The notes below the pieces were generated by a model. That model did no database searches and had not been told where the DNA came from. It saw only the letters and a list, made by a program, of their open reading frames with translations. This document shows positions 12,271 to 29,439 of a DNA stretch of 64,000 bases, in pieces; positions within the stretch are counted from its first letter, which is position 1; each line of letters begins with the position of its first letter. The DNA comes from Pseudisothecium myosuroides (taxonomy: Eukaryota; Streptophyta; Bryopsida; Hypnales; Lembophyllaceae). The DNA is taken from positions 18,501,452 through 18,565,451 of the forward strand of contig OX637294.1 in NCBI GenBank assembly GCA_951799445.1, written 5' to 3'. The position numbers and the translations under genes were made by a program.

Positions 12271-12278
12271 AACCCTAA
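12271..12278 (+). promoter_or_regulatory. Telo-box-like motif upstream of RPS27A
   Basis: AACCCTAA lies about 220 bp upstream of the RPS27A start codon, on the opposite strand to the gene. Such motifs are frequent in plant ribosomal-protein promoters; a function here is inferred. Confidence 0.35.
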
Positions 12279-12506
12279 TAAATCCTTGAGTCGAAACAGT
12301 AGAGCTCACTGCAGCTCTTCTACTGAAGAATTGGGCGCAATTGGTTTTAGATAGAGGTTTGTTGCAGCTGAGGTTGAAACAGATCGATTTTTTCCATACC
12401 CAAATTGCCGAATTTGCTTAACACTGCAATTGGACTTCTGAATCTTTAGTTGGTTATGGATTCAATCCTCTTGCTTTATAAGAATAGATTGCTTCAGGGA
12501 GTAGCA

Positions 12507-12603
12507 GCAGAAAGATCTGGAAGTTTGCAGAAGGATCTGGCAGTTTGCAGAAAAATTTGGTAGTTTGCAGAAGAATCTGGTACTTTGCGGAGGGATCTTG
12601 AAG
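12507..12603 (+). repeat. 20-bp minisatellite, about 4.8 units
   Basis: Units GCAGAAGGATCTGGCAGTTT and close variants start at 12507, 12527, 12547, 12567 and 12587 with an exact 20-bp period. It sits about 450 bp upstream of the small HSP start codon. Each unit carries an AGAA half-site-like word. Confidence 0.9.
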
Positions 12604-12810
12604 CCGTGCTCCTCACTCCACGCAATTATTCACTGGTCGGTGTTCGAAATGGAGGTGCGAATCAGGGATACCGTCCTTCCATCGGTTCTTCCTTCGAAAA
12701 CCATCCTTCACTCAACAAAAACGAGCATAAGAGAAAAGACAGGAGCACTCTGTTTGGAAATCTCTCAGGAAGTTCAATTGGATACGAATCATGTCAAGGA
12801 ATCCAGACTC

Positions 12811-12834
12811 TTCCAGATCGTTCTGGAATGTTCC
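12811..12834 (+). promoter_or_regulatory. Heat-shock element of small HSP copy 1
   Basis: Alternating half-sites TTCcaGAtcgTTCtgGAAtg followed by TTC form a near-perfect array of nGAAn pentamers, about 40 bp upstream of the TATA box. This is the binding pattern of heat-shock factors. Confidence 0.8.
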
Positions 12835-12874
12835 ACAAATCTACTTAACTTCCACGTTTGGCCTCTGCCCAATC

Positions 12875-12884
12875 TATATAAATA
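12875..12884 (+). promoter_or_regulatory. TATA box of small HSP copy 1
   Basis: TATATAAATA lies 166 bp upstream of the ATG and just downstream of the heat-shock element. An equivalent box with similar flanks is at 32712 in copy 2. Confidence 0.8.
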
Positions 12885-13049
12885 GATTACTGCGCTCATG
12901 GATTAAGCGTCTTCGAGTACTCGTCTTTGCATCTGCGATTCGAGAAATTGAAGCTGATTTTTTTCCTCCCCTTTCATTCAGCTTACCGTGCTGCCATTTG
13001 CCTGCCAGGGGAAATTTGACATTTGTGTTGCTCAGTTGATAGCATAATT

Positions 13050-13736
13050 ATGGCTCTTGTTTTGTCACCGTGGTTTGGGCGAGGATGCGGACGGCGCAGT
13101 ACCCCGAGGTTCGGCTTCGGCAGCCCTTCATTATTCACCGATTTAGTCATCGTCAAAGTGCCATTGCAAAGGCAATCTTGCGCACCGGTGGAGCGCTCTG
13201 CTGCAGCTGCCAACGCTCGTGTAGTGCAATGGGCTGAGACCCCAGAGGCACATATCTTCACACTTCGTCTGCCAGGTACTTATCTCTCCAAACCTTATTC
13301 ATTCAACTTAGTTAAGCTTTTGAATTAAGCTGGTCTGCTTGCATGGAAAGAACTTGTTTGCAGTATGGACTAACCATGGCTAATTCATGATCCACATACA
13401 GGATTGAAGAAGGAGGATTTGCACATCCAGGTTGAAGACGACCGAATTCTATATGTCAGTCACAGTAACCAGCCCAAAGAAGATGTTGCTAAGGAGGGAG
13501 ACGCTGCCGCTGCTTCAACTTCCCAACCGCAAGAGCAGACACCGAGCAGTAGCTGCAATTTCATGCGAAAGTTCAAGCTGCCAGAGACTTCAGACGTGGA
13601 GCAGATCAAAGCTGAGGTTATCAACGAGACTTTGACAGTCACTGTACCAAAGCGAAAGACACCCGAGGCTCGGAAAATTGATGTTAGTGATGGTGCGGTG
13701 GTAGTGGATCCTAAGCCTTCGACCTCCACCGAGTAG
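13050..13736 (+). CDS. Class I-like cytosolic small heat-shock protein, copy 1
   Basis: An ATP-independent chaperone that binds unfolding proteins. Exons 13050-13275 and 13402-13736 join in phase (CCA G|GA), with donor GTACTT and acceptor ACATACAG, giving 186 residues. The N-terminal arm starts MALVLSPWFGR. The alpha-crystallin domain begins WAETPEAHIFTLRLPGLKKE and includes VEDDRIL, FMRKFKLPE and NETLTVTVPK. The C-terminal IDV tripeptide fits the I/V-x-I/V motif. An Ala/Ser/Gln-rich insert (GDAAAASTSQPQEQTPSSS) replaces the usual short loop in mid-domain. Expression is likely heat-induced, given the upstream heat-shock element and TATA box. A near-identical paralogue lies at 32899. No organelle-targeting signal is obvious. 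Family confidence is high; the exact class is inferred. Confidence 0.93.
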
Positions 13737-13872
13737 GCTTCCTCAGTGGCGCCTAGCATATACCACCACCACAAAATAGTTAATAAGCTTGTCATTTAGG
13801 ATGCAATCACACCTACATTAGGAGCTGTAGGTGAATTTTGTTCCAATGTGCAGATGATTCCTTCTGCATCCA

Positions 13873-13878
13873 AATAAA
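13873..13878 (+). terminator. Polyadenylation signal of small HSP copy 1
   Basis: AATAAA occurs 137 bp after the stop codon and is followed by a T-rich stretch. Copy 2 has the same signal at 33785. Confidence 0.55.
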
Positions 13879-13879
13879 G

Positions 13880-15435
13880 TTTCTTTAGGTCACATCTCTG
13901 GTGTTCCGCCTCTGCGTTTGTAGACCTGGCGATTTCTGCTATACAGTAAAAGCTTGTTGCCAAACTGGGTGAAACGCGATTCTTCTGCAAAGTTCTTTCT
14001 GCAAAGTAATGCTCTGATTTATCCTGTTACTAGCAGCGAGGGTCCAAAATTAGTATAACCTGCAAAATTAGTGACATATCAAGGGAATTTAATTGGAAAT
14101 TAGTTCAATACAGAATTACAGTCTCCACTAATAATGTGACTTTGGTCTAGTGGTGTCGGAGTACAAATATGATGATTCAGTGTACCTTGTACTGTACATC
14201 GTGGGAGCATGAACTAGAAGCGGGTATCCAAAGAGTATATTGCTACACTAGAATTTTACTCATTCAAAAGGTTTCTGGTTACATTGCACTCGGATGTGTT
14301 TTATGTGCATTTTTGTTGCCTCTGCAGCTAAGGTAGAGGATACTAGAACCTTAAAGGTAACGTTCACTGAAATGAACCGACAGTACACCTGTCTAGAACC
14401 GACTGCAGGCCGGAATTTCTGATCCATACTGATCCTCTCGTTGAGATATCATGAGCAGTTAGGTTAATCTGAGCACACATCATCAAAAAATGGAATTTGT
14501 GGTTGAGAAATAATTTACCTAGCAGGTAGGCCAATACTGTACAAACGACCCTCGTATCCAAAGATACAACATCCATATTTTCATGCATAAGCTCATAGCA
14601 AGTCTTGTTTCGCTCCTGTTCTAGTTAAGAAATTGAATACTGGCATCTATCCGAAATCAGTGTTAAACAGTGACCTGGATGTAACTACCGAATGTAAGTG
14701 TGCAGACCACCTCGATTATTGGAAGTCGCACGAGGACTGCCAGCACAATTTCCTGTATCAATTTCTAAAGCTTCTATGCTTGCTAAATATGATACAAATA
14801 AGAACTGATCGTTGATGAAATCAGCCCTGCTTTTAAGCGCGATTCATGTGTTTTGAACATGATATGTCAATGTTGTTCAAGTGGTAGCGGATCAGAGCTT
14901 CAACTGCTCAATTCTGCAAAAAAAAAAAAAACATCAAGTCCGTTAATGCACTGGTAGACCGTAAGCACAAGACAAGGCAGCATCTGCCAGTGTGCTTTCA
15001 CTTCTATATCAGCATGTGATTAGTTCCAAAGTGATATCATTCTGTGTAATTACTGATTAAAGGTATCCAACATCAAACCCACAAATATAACCACAAAGCA
15101 GATCAGGTTCGAACTTACGTAGCACTAAGGGCTAATCACAGACGCTAAGATTGCCCGAGATGGACCACGCCCTGCAGTTGCTTGCTCATCGACTTCGATC
15201 TGTTTCACACAGCAGAATAGTCGAGCAGAATGAGAAAAGATTTCAAGACGTATAAACATTTGGTAATTTCCCAAAGGAAAAGTAGAGTGTAAAAACATCA
15301 GCTAGTTACTTCAAGAAAGATAAAATATAGTTTGAAAAGCGGATTACCTTCACTGGAAGCTCAATACCCCAAATAGCCAAAAAGTGGCATGAATATTAGT
15401 TTCTTCTGGAATAATTCTTCTTCTTTAATGGCATC
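13880..15435. other. Intergenic spacer between small HSP copy 1 and IRE1
   Basis: Only short ORFs without recognisable domains are present. The last few hundred bases are presumably IRE1 3' UTR (minus strand). A poly-A tract lies near 14920. I see no RNA gene or element. Confidence 0.5.
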
Positions 15436-21098
<5,663 letters not shown>

Positions 21099-21430
21099 GA
21101 TTCCCACAAAATCTCGCCTCCTCTGCAAAAAAAACACCAACACTGTCTACGCTTTCGAGCGCGTCTCCCAGTGGAGGAGACACAATCACACACACTCAAT
21201 CTCCGGTTTCAAGCTCGGATTTGAAGCTCTCAAGTGATACGAATACACTTGCCCCGTGATGAGGAACGGAACTAAGCTTATATAGGGTTTGAATCGTTCT
21301 TCCGTTCCCTACGCAGACAACGCTCCAGACTTTCACCCGCGAGCAACGAGAGACGAAGGGATACGTTGTTCATTATGGTGAAAGCTGTGAAAGCTCGCTC
21401 ACGGAAATTCGCAAGTATGGGAAGCTGGCC

Positions 21431-22043
21431 AGGCGACCAGCAAAATGCAAGACAGGGGGAGCTTCACAGAACGCAACGACGACATGTGCTGTTGAAGACT
21501 TCTAAGGGCAAGTCCAGACGGGTCGTGGGAAAGTGCTTGGATGGTCTCATGAGCAGGATTTTTTTTTTTTTTTTTTTCATTTCATTTTTTGGCTTCCTGG
21601 TGCACCAGAAAAAAAATATTTTGGCTAAGAAAAGGCGAGAACCGATAGGGTTTTTAGTGGAAAACAAGCTATTCTACAAATTTGGTTTTGGAAGGGTTTT
21701 GGAAGGGCATGCCATGCTGGTGTCCGAGAAGGAGTTTTTTGTTTGTATAGTTTTCTTTAACCCCTAAAAGCCTAAGGGATGAAAGAAAAAGAAAAAGAAA
21801 AAACTTTGTATGGACACCGGTGTGGCCTGCCCTTTGAAAACCCTTCCAAAATCAATTTTGTAGAATAACTTGTTTTCTGTTAAAATCCCTTGGCAGTTTT
21901 GCTTCTTTAGCTCATGAGTCAATCCAAACATTTTCCCAAGGACCTATCTTCATGCCAGGACTCTTGCCCTTGTAACTCTTCAACAACACTTGTCTTTGTT
22001 GTGTTCTGTGAAGTTCTTCTATCTTGCATTTTGTTGGTCGCCT
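21431..22043. mobile_element. Large foldback upstream of IRE1, arms about 245-320 bp
   Basis: AGGCGACCAGCAAAATGCAA at 21431 is inverted near 22024-22043 (TTGCATTTTGTTGGTCGCCT). Pairing continues through AGGGCAAGT/ACTTGCCCT-type words, the AAAACAAG(C/T)TATTCTACAAA block, TTTTGGAAGGGTTTT and GGTGTCC. The loop is near 21755-21795. Both arms encode the same peptide block (ELHRTQ.R.VLLK..KGKS) outward-to-inward, so they derive from one coding sequence or are a diverged inverted pair. The left arm contains a poly-T tract (21560-21578). No transposase is recognised. Confidence 0.65.
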
Positions 22044-22099
22044 TTCACAACTTTTGCCATATACAATGGGCGTATTCTGTCGTCTCCATGACTTCATCT

Positions 22100-24780
22100 C
22101 TCGTTGCTCGCCGTGAATTTTGGGTGAAAGTCTTGAGTGTTCTCTGTGTTGAAGATTGATTACGTCAATCCAAATCCTATATAGCTAGTTTGTCCCTCAT
22201 CATGAGACAAGTGTATATCTTTATGTCGCATGAAGCTTCCATGTCTTGCATTTGCTGGTCCCTTTGTATACAACCAATACATTTATTTTGGGTGGAATTT
22301 CACCAATTCTAACAAAAAAGATCAAATGCCCTGATGTCCTTCCAAATTTATTGCAATGGCATGCTGCCAAGAATACAATTTCTACAGTGAAAAAAACCCG
22401 CTAGATACAACATAAATGTATTATAATATATAAATTCTTTAACTTTTTGAAGTTTGCATCAAAAAAGATAATGTGGAGCAACACAAAAAGTCAAAAGTAT
22501 CTATGTGGTCAAAATTGTAAAATTATTTTTAAATTCTCTCCAAATGAGTTTTGAAGATATAAAGTCTTCAAAAATCAATCAAAAATATAATTTCTATCTT
22601 TAGCATTTGCAATTTTTTTATTGGTCAAAATTGTGGTTTCTATTGATTTGTGAAAAACTTAGTATAAGATTTAGTAATGAAAACAACAACATTTTTTCTA
22701 AATATTAAATTTTCCAATATTAAAAAATTTCTAAAAACTTTGTGCTATTTTCTTTATAATTTTTGTTTGATCATAGCAATCTTAGTTTTAAATATAATAA
22801 TTGAAAGACAACCCAATCTAATTTATATGAAGCAAAAAAAAATTTGAAAAAAAAAATTGCCCAAAAATGTTGTCCGAAATTGGGTAGACTATAAAATGGT
22901 AACTTGAGCCTTATTTAGGATTTAGTACCCTACTCAAAAGGCAAGTTCGATTATTCAATGCCAAATAATTATTTAATTTGTCAAAAATTAAGAATATTTT
23001 TTCAATATTGTGCAACGTTTTTTTTCATTCATTAAAAAAGAATTGCAAAATATGTTTCCAAAAAAATCAGCATTTTTTTTTTAATTATTTGTTCCTAATC
23101 ACCAAGTAAAGTATTGTTGTTTATATTAGTTTCTTTGTGCATGAGTGTCATTCAACTTTGGTCTATATAAGAACCCGTAGTGGGGAAGGGCATTATCAAA
23201 GGTTATGAGATCGGTACTTTGGGTTGGAATTTACAAAAAAAAAAATCTAGCCTAAAAGAAGAGTCATACTTTAGTGAAACCGTCTCAATTGCAACTTGGC
23301 TTGTTGATTTGCTATGATTACATTTGACCAAAACATCAATGTTATTAACTAAAGTCCATTGCTAGTGAATTTCATGATAAGAACAATGCCCCATGCAAAA
23401 TTAACCATCAATGGCCATATAATCACTGTTAGAACTTGCCTCCCAACCAACAAGATTGATTCAAACTTGACCATTTTTCAAAATAAACAAAGGAACCCTA
23501 AGATGGAAAGTGGCAAAGCACAATGTAGTACATGTGCAAAATGTAAGAGATACATATGCAAAAATTCAAGAAGGAGCTAGGATAGGTGTTGAACCGTTTT
23601 TTGGTGTGCTTCTATCAAAAATGGGAAGTCATTTGCAATCCGATGTAAATGTTGGATGAATCTACAATAGATACTGTGAAGATGGACCTGTCATCACACA
23701 CAACATGATTGTAGAAAATGAGGAACTATGATTGTCCAGACTTTAATCAAGATTGTTTACATAAATTGTGATGCTCATAGATTGATCAATAGATAATTGC
23801 TTCAACAAAAATTGTAAAAAATTGCTTCTTTTTAAATGTAGCCAAAAATAAAAACAATAAATAAATAAATATCAAGTTCCAACTACTGTTGTTACAACAA
23901 TAGCCACTTAATACGTAAACTAAATTAAAATCCTCCTCAGGTTGGATTGGCTATAGCCAAGGGCACATTGAATTCTACAATCCTTTTACATTCCTAATCT
24001 CCTCCTAGAGAAACAATGACAATAAAACAATTTCACTATTTCCACTTCCAAACACATTCCTTCCACTACAATTACAAAAACAAAATTCTTCCACTTGCCA
24101 AATAAAATTCTTTTTTCTACCAACATAGAATTCTTTAAATACCAAAATAAAATCAAAATATAAAATGTAATTCTTTCACTACCTTCTTCTTATTCTAAAT
24201 CAATTAGTAAAGCTCTTCAAAGTCAAAAGAACCAAAAACAAGTGAAAAAATAACCTTTCATAATGAAACATTTGAAAAGTCACACAAAATTGAAACCTTA
24301 TATTTATTCTTCTATGTCCAATATATGCACTTGCAATTGTTGGCTCTTCATCAATGTTCAAGTGATGTTCAATGGAGCTCCCACTTCCTTATGTTTCATC
24401 CAAAGATACCTTCAAAAACAACAATTTACAACTACTCTCTTAATTTAGCTCGGCATATTCTACTTCTTCATTCTAGCTCCAAGTTATAAAAAGGAGTCAA
24501 GTTTTATAGAAAATTATGTGCCAACAATTCATTTATAGCCACTATTTATACTAGCTTTGCCAAAATTAGTATACAAATGGACAACATGAATCGCTTAAAA
24601 TTCATCGTCATAACTTGTTCATTGCCAAAAGATGTACATGTAAAGATGTAGTAGCTCCTAGAAAAATCTCACTACTCAGCAAATCTTATTGTTCACAAGA
24701 CCTTTAGTAACAACAAAATCTATGGTAGTTTAATCTTCAATCTAGCGTGGCCAACTTGATAGGAGAGGACATGACGCTCG
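22100..24780. other. Very AT-rich spacer, no gene seen
   Basis: Poly-A/poly-T-rich sequence with only short ORFs. Nothing in it matches a family I know, and I found no clear terminal repeats. It is probably decayed transposon sequence. Confidence 0.5.
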
Positions 24781-24784
24781 GTGT

Positions 24785-25170
24785 TCATTCAATTGGTTTG
24801 AGCGTGCAAACAACACCAATATTCCATGTAAATGAAGGATTAGATATTTTTGGAAGACAGTCCGAATAATACCTTAACAAAGTTGGAAGAAAACCTCTTC
24901 GATCCTCTTGAATCCATCCCAAAGTGCAAGAATTGCTTTCCACTTTGTCTCCAAACTCCTTGGGTGACAAATTGACATGAATCTTTGCAATACAAGTCCA
25001 AAACTCATCTCACTTCTATTCGGCATGAGCAGCTTCATGCCGCGCTCAAGTAATCCAATATGCGGTTCCGCACGCGTTCTACATCTTTTCCATTCATTTC
25101 CAATACTAATTGTAAAATACCATGAGGAGCTGGAATTTCTTGCTTTGAATTCTAAGAGGCATCCAATCAC
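24785..25170 (-). pseudogene. Possible fragment of a transposon-associated Myb/trihelix-like gene
   Basis: A 98-codon frame ends in SICHPRSLETKWKAILALWD and FKRIEEVFFQL. Its pattern of RS.(S)LE.KW..I...W..F resembles the C-terminal half of Myb/SANT-like DNA-binding domains found in Harbinger-type and NAM-associated plant genes. A second frame at 24785-24970 overlaps. There is no intact gene. The resemblance is by eye and weak. Confidence 0.25.
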
Positions 25171-25380
25171 CGACTACACATCCTTACATACTCATCACAC
25201 TTCTACTCGGCGACAGTGGCTTCACTGAACTAATCCAATATGCGGTTCTACGCGTTCTACAACTTTTCCATTCATTTCTAATACTAATCGTTAAACACCA
25301 TGAAGGGCAGGAATTTCTTGCGTTGAATTCTAAGAGGCACCCAACCACCAATCGCACATCCTTACATACTCATCATCCTT
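25009..25380 (+). repeat. Two tandem units of about 185 bp
   Basis: Both units carry AATCCAATATGCGGTTC, ACGCGTTCTAC, CTTTTCCATTCATTTC, GAATTTCTTGC and CACATCCTTACATACTCATC in the same order. The first unit overlaps the putative DNA-binding fragment on the other strand. Confidence 0.8.
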
Positions 25381-26230
25381 AAACTCAGCCTTTTTTTTAA
25401 GACAAGGAGATGATTGCTCGGTTGCCAAACTACAAACAGATAGTGAAAAATCACACCTCCACGCAAAATCACAAATACCCTACGTTTTAGCTATAGAGTT
25501 TTTGCCATCGCTTTGCTACAATGCACGTTTGTGAGTAGTCAATGAAAGAAAGAGAGATAGGTTGGAATAGAAAAGGCATTGAAACATCTACTTAACGTCT
25601 CATGTATAACCCTAAAATGATACATTCTAAGCCAAAATCGGAAGCCAAAATCGGAAGCGCTCCTTGGTGTCTACGGCTACCAGTGTTAAAGACACTCGCA
25701 ACAAGCTCTAACTTCCTCTCACCGCTTTCAATGCTCTTAAGGCATCTACAATAAAACTACGTGAACCACTTGGCACTCAACAGATTCGATACCAAAAGTA
25801 TGTTACAAAAACCACTTTGACTTGGAAGTGCACCTCAACACTTCATATTTATTCATTACATTGAGGTCCGCAGACCACCTTCTAAGACTAAATTTAGGTA
25901 AATTTTTACACTCTATTTACACATATGATGTAATCTTGTCCTACGTTCCAAATAAGATGGTTTGCAATTGGTCCAATTAGCAATTTTCCAAGCATATCCA
26001 GAGAGTGTGATTGAATTCCTTGAAATTGATTTAAACAAACCAATCCATTAGGTCACTCTTGAAGACCAGGGGCTATATTTTGCAGTGGGCTTTATTTTGC
26101 ATTTCCCCAACTTTCTTCCTTCATTAATTGCTAATCTTTAATTTCAAAAATGAACTCAAAATTAGAACCTATGGCAATGCTTGTTTTCATTTGTTTCAAA
26201 AAAATAAAATTTAGAACCTGTGATAAACAA
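25380..26230. other. Spacer, no gene seen
   Basis: Mixed-composition sequence with scattered short ORFs and no recognised element. Confidence 0.45.
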
Positions 26231-26530
26231 GTAATTTCCATATATTTGACCAAGGGCCCATGTGCCTGAATTAGGTCTCTTTGCCCCTCACAATCGATCA
26301 AGGTGAAATCTTCCGAGTCATTCTAAGAGTACAATTACAAAAAAAACTAAAAAAACTAAAAAATCCTATTTTGTGCTTGATTAATTTACCTTGTACACCT
26401 CTCCCAGCTAATTTGAGGCCTCTAATTGCATATATGAATTCTAAATTTGCAAATTTTTTTATGCATAGGAAATAAATAAAAATTCAGTGTTTTAACGAGG
26501 GGCCGAGCGAGGGGGTTAGGTCTCTGGCCT
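26230..26530 (+). repeat. Dispersed repeat R5, copy 1
   Basis: Shared with 44330-44590: CCTATTTTGTGCTT(G)ATT, TAATTTG(A/G)GGCCTCT, AATTC(T)AAA(A)TTTGCAAATTTT and GGTAAATAAAT-like tails, ended by a GAG(C/T)GAGGGGG block. A reverse-oriented remnant occurs near 31060-31160. It is non-coding. Confidence 0.65.
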
Positions 26531-27745
26531 GCCCCTCAAAATCGAAGTACGACAGGTGTCAAAACTGTACAGACTGTGAAATGTCAATGTAGAGTGTTCC
26601 GGTGCAGATGCCCTAGCTACATGGCTCAGGCCAAGGACTTTGAAGGTGACGGAGAGGGACTCTTGCGTGTTGGCTCCAGCACGGCGCTCCAAAACCACGG
26701 CTACAGATTGGAGTCTCTTGCAATGAGGATATATTTCGTCTTTGGCCCATTTCACAGACAGTGTGAGATCAATTGAGGATTATATTAGGGTGACATATCA
26801 ATGTCGATTTTGAATTATTTTTCCAAGTTAGGTCTATTGGAGGAAAATAATCCTGAGAATAACATTTAGTTCAGTTATTTTCATTGGATTGAACGTTTTT
26901 TCAGATGTTGGAGACCAGTACATGGGTCTTGATTGTGCATCACAAGTGTCCACTTGATCTTTAGTGTTATTGTCAACTTAGGTACGCTATTGAGGTATTA
27001 GTTTACAAGGGCCGAAAATTTCCTTACAATGTGCATTGATTTGCTTCAACTACTTGGTGGAAGGCAAGACAATTTTGGGACTATCTCATGTGGAGAACTT
27101 GCGGACGAGACGTTGCCAAAGAATGATCTAAGGTGTGAGGATACATTGGACGCCATTTAGGATATTCGTACTGAATCTGTTATTCTTGGAGACTGTTGAT
27201 GTTTATGTTATTGAACATGATGCAAGCCACAAGTTGTTTGGAATGAGATTCAAACCTAAGACCTAACAAACGTTGAACAAACGGCTTTTATTTGCCTACC
27301 ACAATTTGACAACAAATGTGCTTTACACTTTGGACGAGAAACAAAAGCAATTGCTTTCTTGAATCAGCCAAACATGGAATACTCCATAGCAAAGTGAGCA
27401 AACAATGTTGATACTGCAAATTTGTAATGCCACCCTCAATCTTCCTCACAGCAATGACCGTCTCTTTGCTTGTAAATGGATTCACAGAGCTACAAGCATT
27501 GTTGGCCGTTAGTTGCCCCCCCCCCAACTTTTGCATTGGTGGTTGGAGCACTTCAAATCCTAATTATCCCTCATTTGCAACTGATACCTAAACCATACCC
27601 GCCTCTAGTCCTACCTCTGAAAGACCTTCTAAAAATTAGTGATACCCTAGATGGTTCTACCATGTTTTGGGCCAAGGGTACTATTTTCTACTATTTCATT
27701 TTGAATAATTTGTGCCCAAATTTATCTTCACCCTTGGAAATTCGA
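26530..27745. other. Spacer with weak coding-like remnants
   Basis: Frames at 26516-26776 and about 27030-27160 (plus strand, containing GELADETLPKNDLRCEDTLD) have coding-like composition but no family I recognise and no intact gene structure. They may be decayed pseudogenes. A C homopolymer lies at about 27517-27525. Confidence 0.3.
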
Positions 27746-27747
27746 CT

Positions 27748-28075
27748 AAGGTAACAAGTTCAGAAATCGCCCACCTAAGAGCTGAAACTGAATTTTGGGG
27801 AGGTGAAATGTCTTGAAATATTTTTCAGTAAATTTTCCTTGAAAGACAAGAGGAATTGGCATCTAACCCAAGTCGTTTCATATTTTTTGGAGCTTTCTGG
27901 AATTAGTTATGAAAATTTGAAGTTGAAGTGGCATAGGGCTCTAAAATCCCCCCCCCTTAAATGTACATTGTTTGTACATCGTTGAAGGCTACGAAATAGT
28001 TACATGTACAAACAGTGTACATTTGAATAGGGTGGACGATTTTAGAGCCGGTGGGATTTCAGAGCCTGTTACCTT
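27748..28075 (+). mobile_element. MITE family M2, copy 1 (328 bp)
   Basis: The ends are AGGTAACAAGTTCAGAAATC and GATTTCAGAGCCTGTTACCT, flanked by TA. The interior has GTTTCATATTTTTTGGAGCTT and palindromic AATGTACA(T/C)TGTTTGTACAT words. It is inverted relative to copy 2 at 28535-28867. Confidence 0.8.
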
Positions 28076-28534
28076 ATCTTACATACGGTACGCTTTCAAC
28101 CAGTGATCTCAAAACAAGTCCAGGTTTTTTAGCCAAATGTTCATTTTTGGAAGATATTTTGTGAATTTGTACTGAGGGCAAAAAAAATAAAGTAGAAACC
28201 GAGCGAAATTTAGCCAGTTTTGAGATCGCTGCTGACTGAAAATGACGCAAAATCTCATTCCAAATGAAGGCTGGCGAGATAACTTCCAAAGTGATTCCCC
28301 AATTGCGACACGATTTTGGTATCTAGATCCCACAATTTACGCTCATTGGGGTCCAAAATGTCACACCCAAGTACTCGACGTAAGGTTCACCTCATGCCAT
28401 TACGTACTGACTTTCAACTAACTGAAAGTGAAGCAAAATCTCAACTCTTGCGTGGAAGGTCTTTGGTGATGGCCCATCGTGAGGCTGCAGAGATTGACTA
28501 AAGCTAATTAAGTTAAAAGCTAATTAACTTAATT

Positions 28535-28867
28535 AAGGTAACAGGCTCTGAAATCGCGCCGGCTCTAAAAGCGCCCACCCTATTCAAACGTACACTGTTT
28601 GTACATGTAACTATTTTATAGCCTTCAGCAATGTACAAACAGTGTACATTTTAGGGGGTGGGCGATTTTAGAGCCCCATGCCACTTCAACTTCAAAATTT
28701 CATAACTAATTCTAGAAAGCTCCAAAAAATATGAAACAACTTGGATTAGATGTCAATTCCTCTTGTCTTGCAAAGAAAAAATTTATTGAATAATATTTTG
28801 AGACGTTTCACTTCCCCAAAATTCAGTTTCAGCTCTTAGGTGGGCGATTTCTGAACCTGTTACCTTA
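28535..28867 (-). mobile_element. MITE family M2, copy 2
   Basis: The ends AGGTAACAGGCTCTGAAATC and GATTTCTGAACCTGTTACCT match copy 1 in inverted orientation. The roughly 460 bp between the two copies holds only short ORFs. Confidence 0.8.
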
Positions 28868-28904
28868 GCTTTTAACCTAATTAAATTAAAAGCTAATTAC
28901 AACC

Positions 28905-29082
28905 TATTTCCAACCACTTAAGGATTTCAGCATAGCTACAACTTGGGTTTGGCGGAGGGAAAGAAAATTCCGTGTGGAAAAATAGACTTTATACGAATTT
29001 GAAATTTTTTGGTATTTTTTAGCCCAAGAACAAATTACCTGTAAATTTATTTTTTGTCAAGATTTTTAGAAATCCTATTCTT
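28905..29082 (+). repeat. Dispersed repeat R1, copy 2
   Basis: Colinear with 2665-2845. The homology is cut at its right end by the foldback element at 29083. Confidence 0.7.
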
Positions 29083-29439
29083 CATCACAAAGTTTAGACC
29101 CTACGATTTGGCAACAATTATTGTGCGGTTATCGTTGTTTCATGGGTTCGTACCATAATCGCACTGACTCAGTGTATTTTTACACATTGAATCAGTGCGA
29201 AAACAATGAATATCAATAGCGTACGGTTTATATATTTTAACTATACAATTGTTGTGTCAAAACTGCACTGCAATCATATAGTTAAAGTACATAAATCATA
29301 CGCTATTGATATTCATTGTTTTTGCACTGATTCAATGCATAAAAATACACTGAATCAGTGCGATTATGGTACGAACCCATGAAACAACGATAACCGCACA
29401 ATAATTGTTGCCAAATCGTAGGGTCTAAACTTTGTGATG
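29083..29439. mobile_element. 357-bp near-perfect foldback element
   Basis: CATCACAAAGTTTAGACCCT at the left end is exactly inverted at the right end. The arms remain almost perfectly complementary for about 160 bp, through TTGTTTCATGGGTTCG, TACCATAATCGCACTGA and CAATGAATATCAATAGCGTA. The central loop is short. No ORF of note is present. It interrupts repeat R1. Confidence 0.9.

Noticed and set aside
12565..13039. ORFs of 82-106 codons upstream of small HSP copy 1
   Set aside because: They cover the minisatellite, heat-shock element and TATA box and end before the real start; most likely promoter and 5' UTR.
13460..13795. Antisense ORF over small HSP exon 2 (and 33309-33512 in copy 2)
   Set aside because: A shadow of the conserved sense frame.
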